Assembly (NCBI GenBank): GCA_964383565.1
Contig: CAYLIK010000037.1
Location: forward strand, 1-23,031
Origin: CANJQJ01 sp964383565
Lineage (GTDB): Bacteria; Pseudomonadota; Alphaproteobacteria; Sphingomonadales; Sphingomonadaceae
Length of the DNA: 23,031 nucleotides
Direction of reading: 5' to 3'
Made by a program: the position numbers and the translations under genes
The notes under the pieces: generated by a model
The model's input: the letters and a program-made list of their open reading frames with translations, nothing else
The model's database searches: none
What the model was told of the DNA's origin: nothing
Shown: positions 15,176 through 22,527 of the stretch, piece after piece
Numbering within the stretch: the first letter of the stretch is position 1
Layout: every line of letters starts with the position of its first letter

Positions 15176-16363
15176 TCACGCCTTGGGCAGCCGGAGGATC
15201 CGTTGGGCGATGATGCCCAACTGGACCGCGCTTGCGCCTGCCTGGATCGTTTCGGCGCGGCTGCGCAGATACAGTTCGTCAAAGCGTTCGACAGCGCGGG
15301 CCGCTGTGGCCGACAATGGCCGGGCGGCATGCGCCAGCATGTCGCGCGCAAGGCTCACCAGTCGCTGATGCGTTTCGCTCCAATGAAGCTTGATCAAGCT
15401 TCCTGCGCTGTCGAGCGCGCCGCCGCGCGTGAGCGATAACACCGTCCTTCTGACGAGCCGCCTGAGCACCTCGATATCCGAATAACAGGCGCCAATCCGC
15501 TGGCGGTAGATAGGCGCCTCCAGCAACGCTGCAAGCCGCGCATCGTCACGACATGTGGCGACAAGATGACGCAGCTCATTTTCGAACAGCGATGCGCGAT
15601 ACATGCGGTTGATCGCCCGCTCGATCTCCAGCACACGACCCGCTGCACCCCAGCCCTGATTAACCCCTCCGAGCACGGCATCGGCCGGGGCCTTCACATT
15701 ATCGAACAGCACTTCGCAGAAATTCGCGCGGCCGTTGATCTGCTCGATCTGCCGTACACTGATGCCCGGTGAATCCATCGCCACGATGAACATACTGAGA
15801 CTGGCATGGCGCTGCCCCGGATCGCCTGTTCTGGCCAGCACCAGGCAAAAATCGGAATGCTGCGCGAAGCTGGTCCAGATCTTCCGCCCCTCGATCACCC
15901 AGCCATTGCCGTCCTGAACGGCGCGTGTGCGAACCGAAGCCAGGTCCGATCCAGCCTCCGGTTCCGAAAATCCCTGGCACCACATGTCTTCCATGGACAG
16001 AATGCGCGGGAGGTAACGCCGCTTCTGTTCCTCACTGCCAACTGCCAGGATGACCGGGCCAATCATGTCCTTGCCGATGCCGTTGAGGCTATCCGGGATG
16101 CCGACGCGGCCCAACTCTTCATTGGCCAAGAGCTGCTCGACAAGCGTCTGCCCCTGTCCGCCATATTCCTTCGGCCAGGTAAAACCGGCGAAACCAGCCT
16201 CATACAAAGAGCGTTCCCACGCCACCTGTTCCGCAAATGCTGGCGGAGTATAATCCAGCTGATCGGGCATCCAGCGTCGTGGAAAATTGCTCGCCAGCCA
16301 TTCGCGAACGGAAGCTCGATAACCGACAGACGCGTCAATTTCCAAGGCTGCCACGGCACCCAT
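15176..16363 (-). CDS. acyl-CoA dehydrogenase, long subunit (FadE29/ChsE1-like), first gene of the main operon
   Basis: A 395-residue acyl-CoA dehydrogenase. The middle domain is clear: FTWPKEYGGQG (61-71), WCQGFSEPEAGSDLASV (128-144) and GRKIWTSFAQHSDF. The C-terminal domain ends SRAETIQAGASAVQLGIIAQRILRLPK, as in FadE29-type proteins, and lacks the RxQFGKPL motif that its short partner has. The pair therefore looks like an alpha2beta2 enzyme desaturating a ring- or side-chain acyl-CoA. ATG at 16363 has no good ribosome site, which is odd for the first gene of a nine-gene run; a near-leaderless transcript or a later start is possible. It is divergent from the IclR gene 274 bases away, which probably controls it. 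Confidence 0.9.
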   Translation of the reverse strand: MGAVAALEIDASVGYRASVREWLASNFPRRWMPDQLDYTPPAFAEQVAWERSLYEAGFAGFTWPKEYGGQGQTLVEQLLANEELGRVGIPDSLNGIGKDMIGPVILAVGSEEQKRRYLPRILSMEDMWCQGFSEPEAGSDLASVRTRAVQDGNGWVIEGRKIWTSFAQHSDFCLVLARTGDPGQRHASLSMFIVAMDSPGISVRQIEQINGRANFCEVLFDNVKAPADAVLGGVNQGWGAAGRVLEIERAINRMYRASLFENELRHLVATCRDDARLAALLEAPIYRQRIGACYSDIEVLRRLVRRTVLSLTRGGALDSAGSLIKLHWSETHQRLVSLARDMLAHAARPLSATAARAVERFDELYLRSRAETIQAGASAVQLGIIAQRILRLPKA

Positions 16364-16637
16364 TAAATGCTGACGCCTGCCGTGCGATCGATTGACCGGC
16401 TATTCCATTCAACCTTGCCGCGCATCATCTTCACCCAACCATGGCAAGCCCGTCTCGTGGCCGCTTCTTCTGAGGCGCGATCCTCTCAATTCGTCCGGAG
16501 ACCTGCAAGACCGAATCCCCGACACGGCGGGCATTTGTCTACAACATGGACATCTTGCCATGATCTTCCTAGTTGTTGGACCACTTCGCAGCGCAAGTCT
16601 TGTGCAATAGAACGACGGAGAGAATGAGGAGAGGTAC
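16364..16637. promoter_or_regulatory. divergent control region between the main operon and the IclR gene
   Basis: This 274-base non-coding stretch must hold promoters for the minus-strand catabolic operon and, in the other direction, the IclR regulator. I see a nested inverted repeat at 16541-16576, described separately, and a longer-range pair CTTGCC (16414-16419) with GGCAAG (16443-16448). The regulator has a good ribosome site (GAGGAGAGG) directly before its ATG. I found no textbook -35/-10 pair on either strand. Confidence 0.6.
16541..16576. promoter_or_regulatory. nested inverted repeat, candidate IclR operator
   Basis: CATGG (16545-16549) and CCATG (16558-16562) form a perfect 5-base inverted repeat with an 8-base spacer. 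ACAAC (16541-16545) and GTTGT (16572-16576) form a second pair enclosing it. IclR proteins usually bind such short palindromes beside their own gene. Arms this short can occur by chance. Confidence 0.35.
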
Positions 16638-17510
16638 ATGCCGGATGAGGAAGAACCCGCCGTCATTGTGAAGGACGGGAACGCGGGAGGCACACAAGCT
16701 ATAGCCCGTGCCACGCGCATCCTGCGATTGATTGCGCGCCGCGGCACCGAAGGCGCTCGACTGACGCAGCTCACGCGCCTTTCCGGTTTGCCGCACCCCA
16801 CCATCCGCCGGATATTGAAATGCCTGATCGATGAAGGCCTTGTTGTTCAGGACGCTGGCACCAAACATTACCGATTGGGGCCGTTAAACTTCGAACTTGG
16901 CCTTGCGACGATGCGCGAAGCCAATTCGGAACAAGCTTATCACTCCATGCTAATCAATCTGGCCCGCATGTCCGGAGATACGGTGTACCTGATGGCGAGA
17001 AGCGGTGCCGACATCGTGTGCCTGGATCGCGCCGAGGGCAGCTTCCCGGTGCGGGCACACTTGTTCAGTGTTGGTGGCCGTCGTCCGCTGGGGTTTGGTG
17101 CTGCCGGCCTTGCGCTGCTATCCTCGCTGGACGATGCGGTCATCGAACGCATCGTGAGCATCAACGCGCATGAAATCGAAATCCACCCGCGGCTGACGCT
17201 TGATTATCTCTGGACCGCGATCGGGCGTACCCGCGAACGCGGCTACGCCGTGACATCGGATATCTACACGATGGGAATCGGCTCGGTTGGCGTCGTCATT
17301 CCCAACGGCGATCAGGAGCCCGTCTACGCGCTCAATCTTTCCACTGTCGGCGCAGACCGTTTTACGCCGGGCCGTGTGACTGAGCTGCACCGGCTGATGG
17401 TCGCGCAAATTGCTGCCGTTAGCGACGTTCGGACGATCCTGACTGACGAGATGGAATGGGATTTTCTGAAAGATCGCCACACCGTCGGCAGAGATCGTGT
17501 GTCACATTAG
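16638..17510 (+). CDS. IclR family transcriptional regulator
   Basis: A 290-residue IclR regulator. The N-terminal winged helix-turn-helix spans about residues 18-85: AIARATRILRLIARRG, then the recognition helix region LTRLSGLPHPTIRRILKCLIDEGL and the wing YRLGP. The C-terminal effector domain (about 95-275) contains the expected DTVYLMARSGADIVCLDRAEG and LGFGAAGLALLSSL segments, then RERGYAVTSDIYTMGIGSVGVVIP. IclR proteins sense small acids or ring compounds and act as repressors or activators of the neighbouring pathway. ATG at 16638 follows GAGGAGAGGTAC. It is divergent from the nine-gene catabolic operon and is the obvious candidate to control it; the ligand is unknown. Confidence 0.94.
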   Translation: MPDEEEPAVIVKDGNAGGTQAIARATRILRLIARRGTEGARLTQLTRLSGLPHPTIRRILKCLIDEGLVVQDAGTKHYRLGPLNFELGLATMREANSEQAYHSMLINLARMSGDTVYLMARSGADIVCLDRAEGSFPVRAHLFSVGGRRPLGFGAAGLALLSSLDDAVIERIVSINAHEIEIHPRLTLDYLWTAIGRTRERGYAVTSDIYTMGIGSVGVVIPNGDQEPVYALNLSTVGADRFTPGRVTELHRLMVAQIAAVSDVRTILTDEMEWDFLKDRHTVGRDRVSH

Positions 17511-17619
17511 TCCATCATGTAGACACCAAGTTCGGTTGTGACGCTGCCAGACCTGCTCCTCCAAAACGAGGGAGACTAAACTCCTGCGATGCTGACAATG
17601 CCTTCAAAGGAGATCCCCA

Positions 17620-18069
17620 GTGCTCACGCTTCAGCAGGTGTCCGACAGGCTCGAGATTCAGGACCTTATGGCCGCCTACAGCGCAGCGATCGATAACTCC
17701 GATTGGGACGGGCTGGATGCCGTTTTCACGCCGGACGCCATCATAGATTACACGGCCGTCGGCGGACCTGCCGGCAACCTTGCGACGATCAAGCGCTATC
17801 TGGCGCGCGTGATGCCCGAATTCAAATCATTCCAGCATCTTACCGGCCCGACTCAGCTGAAGATCGATGGAGATACCGCCACGGGCCGGACGATCGTTTT
17901 CAACCCGATCGTGTTTCATCATCAGACCGACGAGCATGTCCTGTTCGTGGGTCTTTGGTACTGCGACACCTTCGTCCGCATGGACGATCAATGGCGGATC
18001 AGCGTGCGCCGGGAAGAACGTAGTTATCAGCACAATATGCCGGCGTGGTTCGTGCAGCAGCCGGCATAA
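17620..18069 (+). CDS. SnoaL-like (NTF2 fold) protein
   Basis: A 149-residue SnoaL-like protein: helix pair RLEIQDLMAAYSAAIDNSDW, then LDAVFTPDAIIDYTAVGG, a sheet with QHLTGPTQLKIDGDTATGRT and a final strand WRISVRREERSY. The fold is found in cyclases, dehydratases and isomerases acting on hydrophobic ring compounds. Start is GTG at 17620, supported by AAAGGAGAT just upstream. It lies 109 bases after the IclR gene on the same strand; that gap shows no clear promoter or terminator to me. It is convergent with the amidohydrolase, 8 bases apart. One of three such proteins in this window, each differing in sequence, so a recent duplication is unlikely. Confidence 0.85.
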   Translation: MLTLQQVSDRLEIQDLMAAYSAAIDNSDWDGLDAVFTPDAIIDYTAVGGPAGNLATIKRYLARVMPEFKSFQHLTGPTQLKIDGDTATGRTIVFNPIVFHHQTDEHVLFVGLWYCDTFVRMDDQWRISVRREERSYQHNMPAWFVQQPA

Positions 18070-18077
18070 CGGCGCGA

Positions 18078-18529
18078 TCAATTTGGCGCGATCTTATAAT
18101 GAGCGCGCGCCGTGTTCGCGAACAGCGCGGCCTTGTCATCCGCCGATACATCAGCGCAAATGCGCTTGAAGGCGTTCCAGAGCGTTCCATATGAACAACT
18201 GCCTTTATCGGGCGGAAAATTGCTTTCGAACATCGACCGCGATGCGCCGAACGCAGCGACGCAGGTTTCCACATAGGGCCGCCAAGCCGTCGCCAGCCTA
18301 TGTGAATCCGGCGGCGTTTCCAGATCCTCGAAGCCGAACCCGAACATCCGCATCCCCATCCCGCCCATCTTGATGCACACATTCTCATGCGTGGAAAGAC
18401 GCCGGACGCCATGGCTCCAGTCGCGAAAAACCTCGTCGCGGCGCCCCGGGAACCCGCCCCTGCCGATCGGGCCGCCCCCATGATTGACGATGATCCTCGG
18501 ATCGGGGCACCCCCCCGCCAGATCCGCGC
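18078..18529 (-). CDS. amidohydrolase, C-terminal part, broken by a scaffold gap
   Basis: This is the C-terminal part of an amidohydrolase_2 (COG3618 type) protein. From about 18435 down it reads GRRDEVFRDWSHGVRRL, ENVCIKMGGMGMRMFG, then MFESNFPPDKGSCSYG and WNAFKRI, all typical of the end of that family, whose members hydrolyse lactones or decarboxylate ring acids. The usual metal-site Asp of the SDWP motif is replaced by the ESNFPPDK form. Bases 18432-18529 next to the N run repeat, with errors, sequence found again at 18584-18681 in the N-terminal part. Joining the two parts across that shared stretch gives a continuous protein of about 346 residues, the normal family length, so the gene is probably intact in the organism. 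Confidence 0.8.
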
Positions 18530-18681
18530 NNNNNNNNNNCCGGCTTTGAAAGCGTTCTTGCCCAGTTTGAACAGCTCGCGCGACTCGTCGCGGCGCCCCT
18601 GGAACCGGCCGATGCCGATCGGGCCGCCGACATGATTGACGATGATCCTCGTATCGGGGAACGCCGCCGCCAGATCGGCGA
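18432..18681. repeat. 98-base near-duplicate flanking the N run (probable assembly artefact)
   Basis: Bases 18432-18529 and 18584-18681 align without gaps over 98 positions with 12 mismatches by my count. All 12 differences in the left copy are to C (10) or G (2). This one-sided pattern, with the worst part next to the N run, looks like low-quality contig-end sequence and not a natural tandem repeat. Confidence 0.8.
18530..18539. other. assembly gap (10 N)
   Basis: Ten unknown bases mark a scaffold join inside the amidohydrolase gene. The two flanks share a near-identical 98-base stretch, so the contigs very likely overlap and nothing is missing here. Confidence 0.98.
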
Positions 18682-19270
18682 CATCATCGAGTTGATGATG
18701 ATAAACGAAAGCATCGAACGAGAGCCCCGATTTGGCCAACAGCGCAAAGCCCCGCCGAAAATCGTCCTGCTGCAAGAGATCGCGCGGCTTGACCGCGCTG
18801 GGCGCAATAACTCCCGGATCGGGATCCCAGGTGGATACCTGGCGAATCCCCCGAAAGCGCCCTCCCCCCGCAGCTACCATTGCTTCAAGCGCCTCTTCGG
18901 CACGAGGATCGCAAAGATCAACATGGCTGACGATCGCAGCGCACAGGCGGGTCGCACCATACGCGCCGCTTGCCCCCATTGCCGCAATGCCATTTGCGAA
19001 CTCGACTTCGCCAACGGCTTTCAAATGATCCGGGCCGCCCAACCGGTACATGGACCGACAATCGACGTAGACTGTTGCTGCAATGCTGTGCCCGCAGTTC
19101 GTAATATCCGCGATGAACTCTTCAGGCATGTAACGTGGGCGTGGCGCGTCCCAAATATGATGATGGGCATCGACGATTGGCAGTGCTGGCTCGATCGCGT
19201 CTTCCTGATGCAACGCCAGCCATTCGTTTCGATATGCTGTATAGGTTTGGGTGGTCGGAGAAACGCGCAT
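18540..19270 (-). CDS. amidohydrolase, N-terminal part, broken by a scaffold gap
   Basis: The N-terminal part of the same amidohydrolase_2 protein. It begins MRVSPTTQTY and contains the metal-binding DAHHHIWD (34-41), TVYVDCRSMY, the strand FVYHHQLDD (188-196) and the IIVNHVGGPIG strand (209-219). After GRRDE (225-229) the last 14 codons before the N run (SRELFKLGKNAFKA) differ from the continuation seen on the other side of the gap and do not look like the family, so they may be a misassembled contig end. ATG at 19270 has GGAGG just upstream, rather close; a TTG at 19306 is unlikely. A TATAAT-like -10 box lies 36 bases upstream. The gene is divergent from the crotonase gene. Confidence 0.82.
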
Positions 19271-19438
19271 CGCCTCCAAAACTACAACGCCCGATCGTTT
19301 GCGCAATTATATCCGAAACAACTGGCCAATATGTGGACATTCGGAAGCTTCGAACGTGGAGCTTGAAGAGAGGTGGTTCTAATTTCGGGCAGACCTCCGG
19401 ATCGGTCTTTTGGCGCCGGGCAACTACGGATCGAAGCA
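19271..19438. promoter_or_regulatory. divergent promoter region, amidohydrolase / crotonase
   Basis: A 168-base non-coding stretch between divergent genes. On the minus strand a perfect TATAAT lies at 19306-19311, about 36 bases before the amidohydrolase ATG; I see no good -35 at the right distance. A short palindrome GAAGCTTC lies at 19344-19351. The AraC regulator encoded downstream is a possible controller. Confidence 0.4.
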
Positions 19439-20239
19439 ATGACGACAGACTATTCCGATATTCTTTATGAACGGATCGGCGCAATCGCGCGCATCTGCCA
19501 TAATCGGCCGACAGCCCGCAACGCCGAAAGCAAGCGCCTCCTGACCGAGCTCGACGATGCAATTTCCCGGGCGGCTGCGGATGAGGAGGTCAGGGTCGTA
19601 ATCCTGGCGGCAACGGGCGATCATTTTTCCGCCGGGCATGATCTCAAGGAAGCGCAGACATCCCGATCCGCATTCACCGTCGAAGAACGCTGGGACTATG
19701 AGATCCTGCACTATTATGATTTCGCGCTGCGCATCTGGGATCTGCCCAAGCCTGTCATATCGCAAGTGCAGGGGGCGTGTGTGGCGGGTGGCTTCATGGT
19801 CGCCAACATGTGTGACCTGATGGTTGCTTCGGAGGATGCATTTTTCTCCGACCCTGTATGCCAATCGCTTGGCACGGCGGCGGTGGAAATATTGATCCAC
19901 CCCTGGGTGATGGGATTGAGACAGGCCAAGGACATGCTGTTCACAGGGCGAAAAATCTCTGCGCACGAAGGTTTTCAGATGGGCATGGTCAACCGCCTCG
20001 TCGCGCGCGCGGATCTGGAATCGACCACGCTCGCATTGGCCGAGCAGGTTGCGAAAGCGCCTCCGTTCGCGCTCCGGCTCACGAAGCGATCGCTCAATCG
20101 GGGCTACGACATGCAAGGCTTTCGCACCGCGCTGCAGGCCCATTTCGATACCCACCAACTCTCGCACAACAGCGCCGAGTTCATGGCCGTGCGCGACAAG
20201 GGCCTTGGCGGCGCGATTGCGTTAGGCAAGAATGCATAG
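19439..20239 (+). CDS. crotonase (enoyl-CoA hydratase/isomerase) family protein lacking the catalytic glutamates
   Basis: A 266-residue crotonase. The CoA/oxyanion segments FSAGHDLKE (63-71) and GACVAGGFMVANMCD (112-126) are clear, followed by SEDAFFSDP and the C-terminal FTGRKISAHEGFQMGMVN. In enoyl-CoA hydratases a Glu follows the GG motif and another follows the FxxP motif; here both positions are Val (121 and 140). Ordinary water addition is therefore unlikely, and an isomerase, C-C lyase or thioester-related reaction is more plausible. ATG at 19439 begins the domain; the frame is open to 19373, but that stretch does not look coding. Ribosome site is weak (GGATCGAAGC). It is followed 51 bases later by the AraC regulator on the same strand. 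Confidence 0.88.
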   Translation: MTTDYSDILYERIGAIARICHNRPTARNAESKRLLTELDDAISRAAADEEVRVVILAATGDHFSAGHDLKEAQTSRSAFTVEERWDYEILHYYDFALRIWDLPKPVISQVQGACVAGGFMVANMCDLMVASEDAFFSDPVCQSLGTAAVEILIHPWVMGLRQAKDMLFTGRKISAHEGFQMGMVNRLVARADLESTTLALAEQVAKAPPFALRLTKRSLNRGYDMQGFRTALQAHFDTHQLSHNSAEFMAVRDKGLGGAIALGKNA

Positions 20240-20290
20240 GAAAACTGGGAGTCGATAGACCGGGCAGATCCGGCGGGCTCAGGAGAGAAG

Positions 20291-21178
20291 ATGATGCCGG
20301 CGGACAGTATCGTTGAATCCGAAATCGTGGTCGAGGGCATCTCCGTCAAGCTGGTGAGCCATCAATGGCCCACGCCAGTCGAGGTGGAATTCGCCGAAGC
20401 AAGCAGCGATCATGTCATCGCCCTGCAATGCCAGCCGCCCCAAGCCATATCGCTTGGCCGTTACGCGGAATTCGGAGACGGTCGCTTCTCGGAAATCGGC
20501 AGGGTTCTTGCGATACCCGCCGGTCACTCGCTGCATATTCGCGCCACCGGGGGGCCGGTGCAGGCGGTTCGATGCGCGGTGTCGGAAGCCGCAGCCGAAC
20601 GTATCACCGGGTTCGATGCGATTTTCCGCAAACGGACTCTGCCCGAGACGCTCAACATTCGTGATCGGCGTATTGCCGCGACGCTTAAGCGGATGGGCGA
20701 GGAAGTCCGCGATCCTGGCTTTGCAAGCATGATGCTGATCGACTCGCTGACGACCAGCCTGATGATCGATATGACCCGCCATCTGGAATCGTTTGACCGT
20801 GCGCGCCGATCGCCGTCGAAGGGCGGTCTGACGTCGCGGCAATTGAAGCTCCTTTCCGACTTCATCGAACACGCTCCGCCGGGGCTCAACCTGAAGGAAT
20901 TGGCGCGCCTCGTCGGCATAAGCCGCCGCCATCTGAGCCGCGCATTTCGTGAGTCGACCGGGCAGACTGTGCATGAATATGTGGAACTGGCACGCTTTAG
21001 GAAAGCCTGCGAGCTGCTGAGCACCACCGACCTTCACATGAAGGAGATCGCCTTCCGCGTGGGCTTCGGCAATCCGTGCAGCTTTTCGACCGCGTTTCGG
21101 AAAATCGGCAGTGAAGCTCCAAGTGCCTTTCGCCGTAGAACCGCCCCGGACATTCGAGCGGAAGCCTCGCTGAACTGA
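20291..21178 (+). CDS. AraC family transcriptional regulator
   Basis: A 295-residue regulator. The C-terminal third (about 185-280) is a clear AraC/XylS double helix-turn-helix: LNLKELARLVGISRRHLSRAF for the first helix pair, TVHEYVELARFRKACELL, and MKEIAFRVGFGNPCSFSTAF with the end of the second pair. The N-terminal 170 residues should be the sensing domain, but I recognise no specific family. ATG at 20291 follows AGGAG with 5-base spacing. It lies directly behind the crotonase gene, so it may control it, the divergent amidohydrolase, or the convergent SDR-SnoaL group. Effector unknown. Confidence 0.92.
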   Translation: MMPADSIVESEIVVEGISVKLVSHQWPTPVEVEFAEASSDHVIALQCQPPQAISLGRYAEFGDGRFSEIGRVLAIPAGHSLHIRATGGPVQAVRCAVSEAAAERITGFDAIFRKRTLPETLNIRDRRIAATLKRMGEEVRDPGFASMMLIDSLTTSLMIDMTRHLESFDRARRSPSKGGLTSRQLKLLSDFIEHAPPGLNLKELARLVGISRRHLSRAFRESTGQTVHEYVELARFRKACELLSTTDLHMKEIAFRVGFGNPCSFSTAFRKIGSEAPSAFRRRTAPDIRAEASLN

Positions 21179-21190
21179 ACCGCACTGGCG

Positions 21191-22000
21191 CTAAAGCAGG
21201 ATCCCGGCGTCGAGGTAGACAAACTGGCCGGTCAGGTGCCGAGCCTGATCCGATGCGAAGAATGCGTAGGTATCACCGGCCTCCGCAGGCGTTACCGGGC
21301 GACCCAGCTTTGCAATCCCGAAGAACTGGTTCATCAACGCATCGATCCGCCCCGCCTCGTCAGCCGGTTCGCTCGTGGGCATCGGATGCTGCGCCCGAGC
21401 TTCGTCGGCCGTGCGCTCCTCCACCCAACCCATGCCGATGGCATTGCATCGGATGCCGTGTTGCGCCTCTTCTGCTGCTACCTGACGGACCAGCGCATCG
21501 ACTGCGCCCTTCGAAAATGGCGACATCCCGTCATAAGCGACTACGCGCCGGGCGGCGATCGTCGTGCACGCTGTGATTGAACCGCCACCGCGTGCCCGCA
21601 GCATCGGGATTGCTGCGTGAAAGACCCGATAATATCCCAGCGCGTCCCGATCGATGAAGTTCTCAAGCTGCTCAATCGAGAAATCGGCGATGCGATTGAA
21701 CTGGACAACCTCCCCCGCGCCGCAAGCAACGCCGTGGATGTCGCCGAACTGGGTGACAACCAGATCCAGCGCGCGCTGGATCGACTGGCTGTCAGTCATG
21801 TCCATCGCAATCGCGCGAACTGCATGTCCGGCATTCCGCAGTTCTGCTTCGAAGCCCTCGGAAAACGCCTTGCTTTCGCGATAGGTGAAGACCAACGGCA
21901 CGCCAGCTTCGGCAAGACGGCGAACGATGCCCCGCCCGACCCGGCCGCTGCCGCCAGTGACCAATATGCCGCCCGCAGGATATGAAAGCGTGATCGACAC
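21191..22000 (-). CDS. SDR-like protein with altered catalytic site
   Basis: A 269-residue SDR-fold protein. The cofactor loop is present (ILVTGGSGRVGRGIVRRLAEAG, spanning 12-33 and shown here as its two halves ILVTGGSGRVG and RGIVRRLAEAG). The rest of the motif set is unusual: the NNAG motif is replaced by CGAGE (93-97), the catalytic Ser region reads TACTT (143-147) and the Tyr-xxx-Lys motif reads SPFSK (160-164), so Tyr is missing while Lys164 remains. The C-terminus (GQFVYLDAGILL) is typical. It may bind NAD(P) without being a standard dehydrogenase, or use other residues. The start is taken as GTG at 22000 with AGAGAGG upstream; the open frame continues to 22147 but overlaps the SnoaL-like gene. 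It ends 12 bases from the convergent AraC gene. Confidence 0.84.
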   Translation of the reverse strand: MSITLSYPAGGILVTGGSGRVGRGIVRRLAEAGVPLVFTYRESKAFSEGFEAELRNAGHAVRAIAMDMTDSQSIQRALDLVVTQFGDIHGVACGAGEVVQFNRIADFSIEQLENFIDRDALGYYRVFHAAIPMLRARGGGSITACTTIAARRVVAYDGMSPFSKGAVDALVRQVAAEEAQHGIRCNAIGMGWVEERTADEARAQHPMPTSEPADEAGRIDALMNQFFGIAKLGRPVTPAEAGDTYAFFASDQARHLTGQFVYLDAGILL

Positions 22001-22023
22001 GGTAGCGTACCTCTCTAATCGTG

Positions 22024-22512
22024 TCAGTCTGCGCCAGAGGTGCTGTCGCGCTGTGCCGCAATGACGGCGACCAGATCGTCGCAGAGTCTTTGTTCGAGCA
22101 GCATATGCGCAATCCGCCAGCCGCTGCCGGTGCGGATGTGACGGCATTTATATTGCCCGGTTCCAATCGCCTTGCCCGAAACCAGATCGAAATCGATGAA
22201 GTAGCTCGCCGATCGCGCTTCGTTCCCGTCCAGTGTCACCAGATGGTTGGTCATGAAATGCGTGGGCGCACCGTTATATTGAAAAGGCTCCTGCCCTTTC
22301 CTGATCCAGTCGATGATCGCGCTCGTCGGCGAGAACTGTCCTTCGAGATCGAACAGCGAAACTCCGTTCAGGCTTTTATATTCCGCCACGGCGTCTTCAA
22401 TGAATATAGATCGCAGGTCGTCCCAACGCTTGGCATCGACCGCATGGTGGAAGCGCGACAGCAGATCGACGATGTCGAGCCGATCTTCGAGGCGCTGGTA
22501 TCGATCTTCCAT
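22024..22512 (-). CDS. SnoaL-like (NTF2 fold) protein
   Basis: A 162-residue SnoaL-like protein: RLEDRLDIVDLLSRFHHAVD helices, AKRWDDLRSIFIEDAVAEY, central sheet with THFMTNHLVTLDGNEARS and final strand WRIAHMLLEQRL. ATG at 22512 is preceded by GGGAAGATCGGGAT. It sits between two SDR-like genes on the same strand, 15 bases after one and 23 bases before the other, so all three are likely one transcript. As with the other two SnoaL-like proteins here, an isomerase or dehydratase on a ring intermediate is possible but not shown. Confidence 0.85.
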   Translation of the reverse strand: MEDRYQRLEDRLDIVDLLSRFHHAVDAKRWDDLRSIFIEDAVAEYKSLNGVSLFDLEGQFSPTSAIIDWIRKGQEPFQYNGAPTHFMTNHLVTLDGNEARSASYFIDFDLVSGKAIGTGQYKCRHIRTGSGWRIAHMLLEQRLCDDLVAVIAAQRDSTSGAD

Positions 22513-22527
22513 ATCCCGATCTTCCCG

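Noticed and set aside
18432..18681. Natural tandem duplication or frameshifted pseudogene in the amidohydrolase
   Set aside because: The copies flank an N run and differ only by one-sided substitutions to C or G; an assembly artefact explains this better.
19304..19306. TTG at 19306 as amidohydrolase start
   Set aside because: It lies upstream of the TATAAT-like box spacing and adds 12 unlikely residues; ATG at 19270 has a GGAGG ahead of it.
4066..19340. Shared ATGGACA-like words in gaps at 4066, 16546 and (as GTGGACAT) 19333 as a regulon motif
   Set aside because: Seven-base matches are expected by chance in 23 kb, and the flanks do not agree in spacing.
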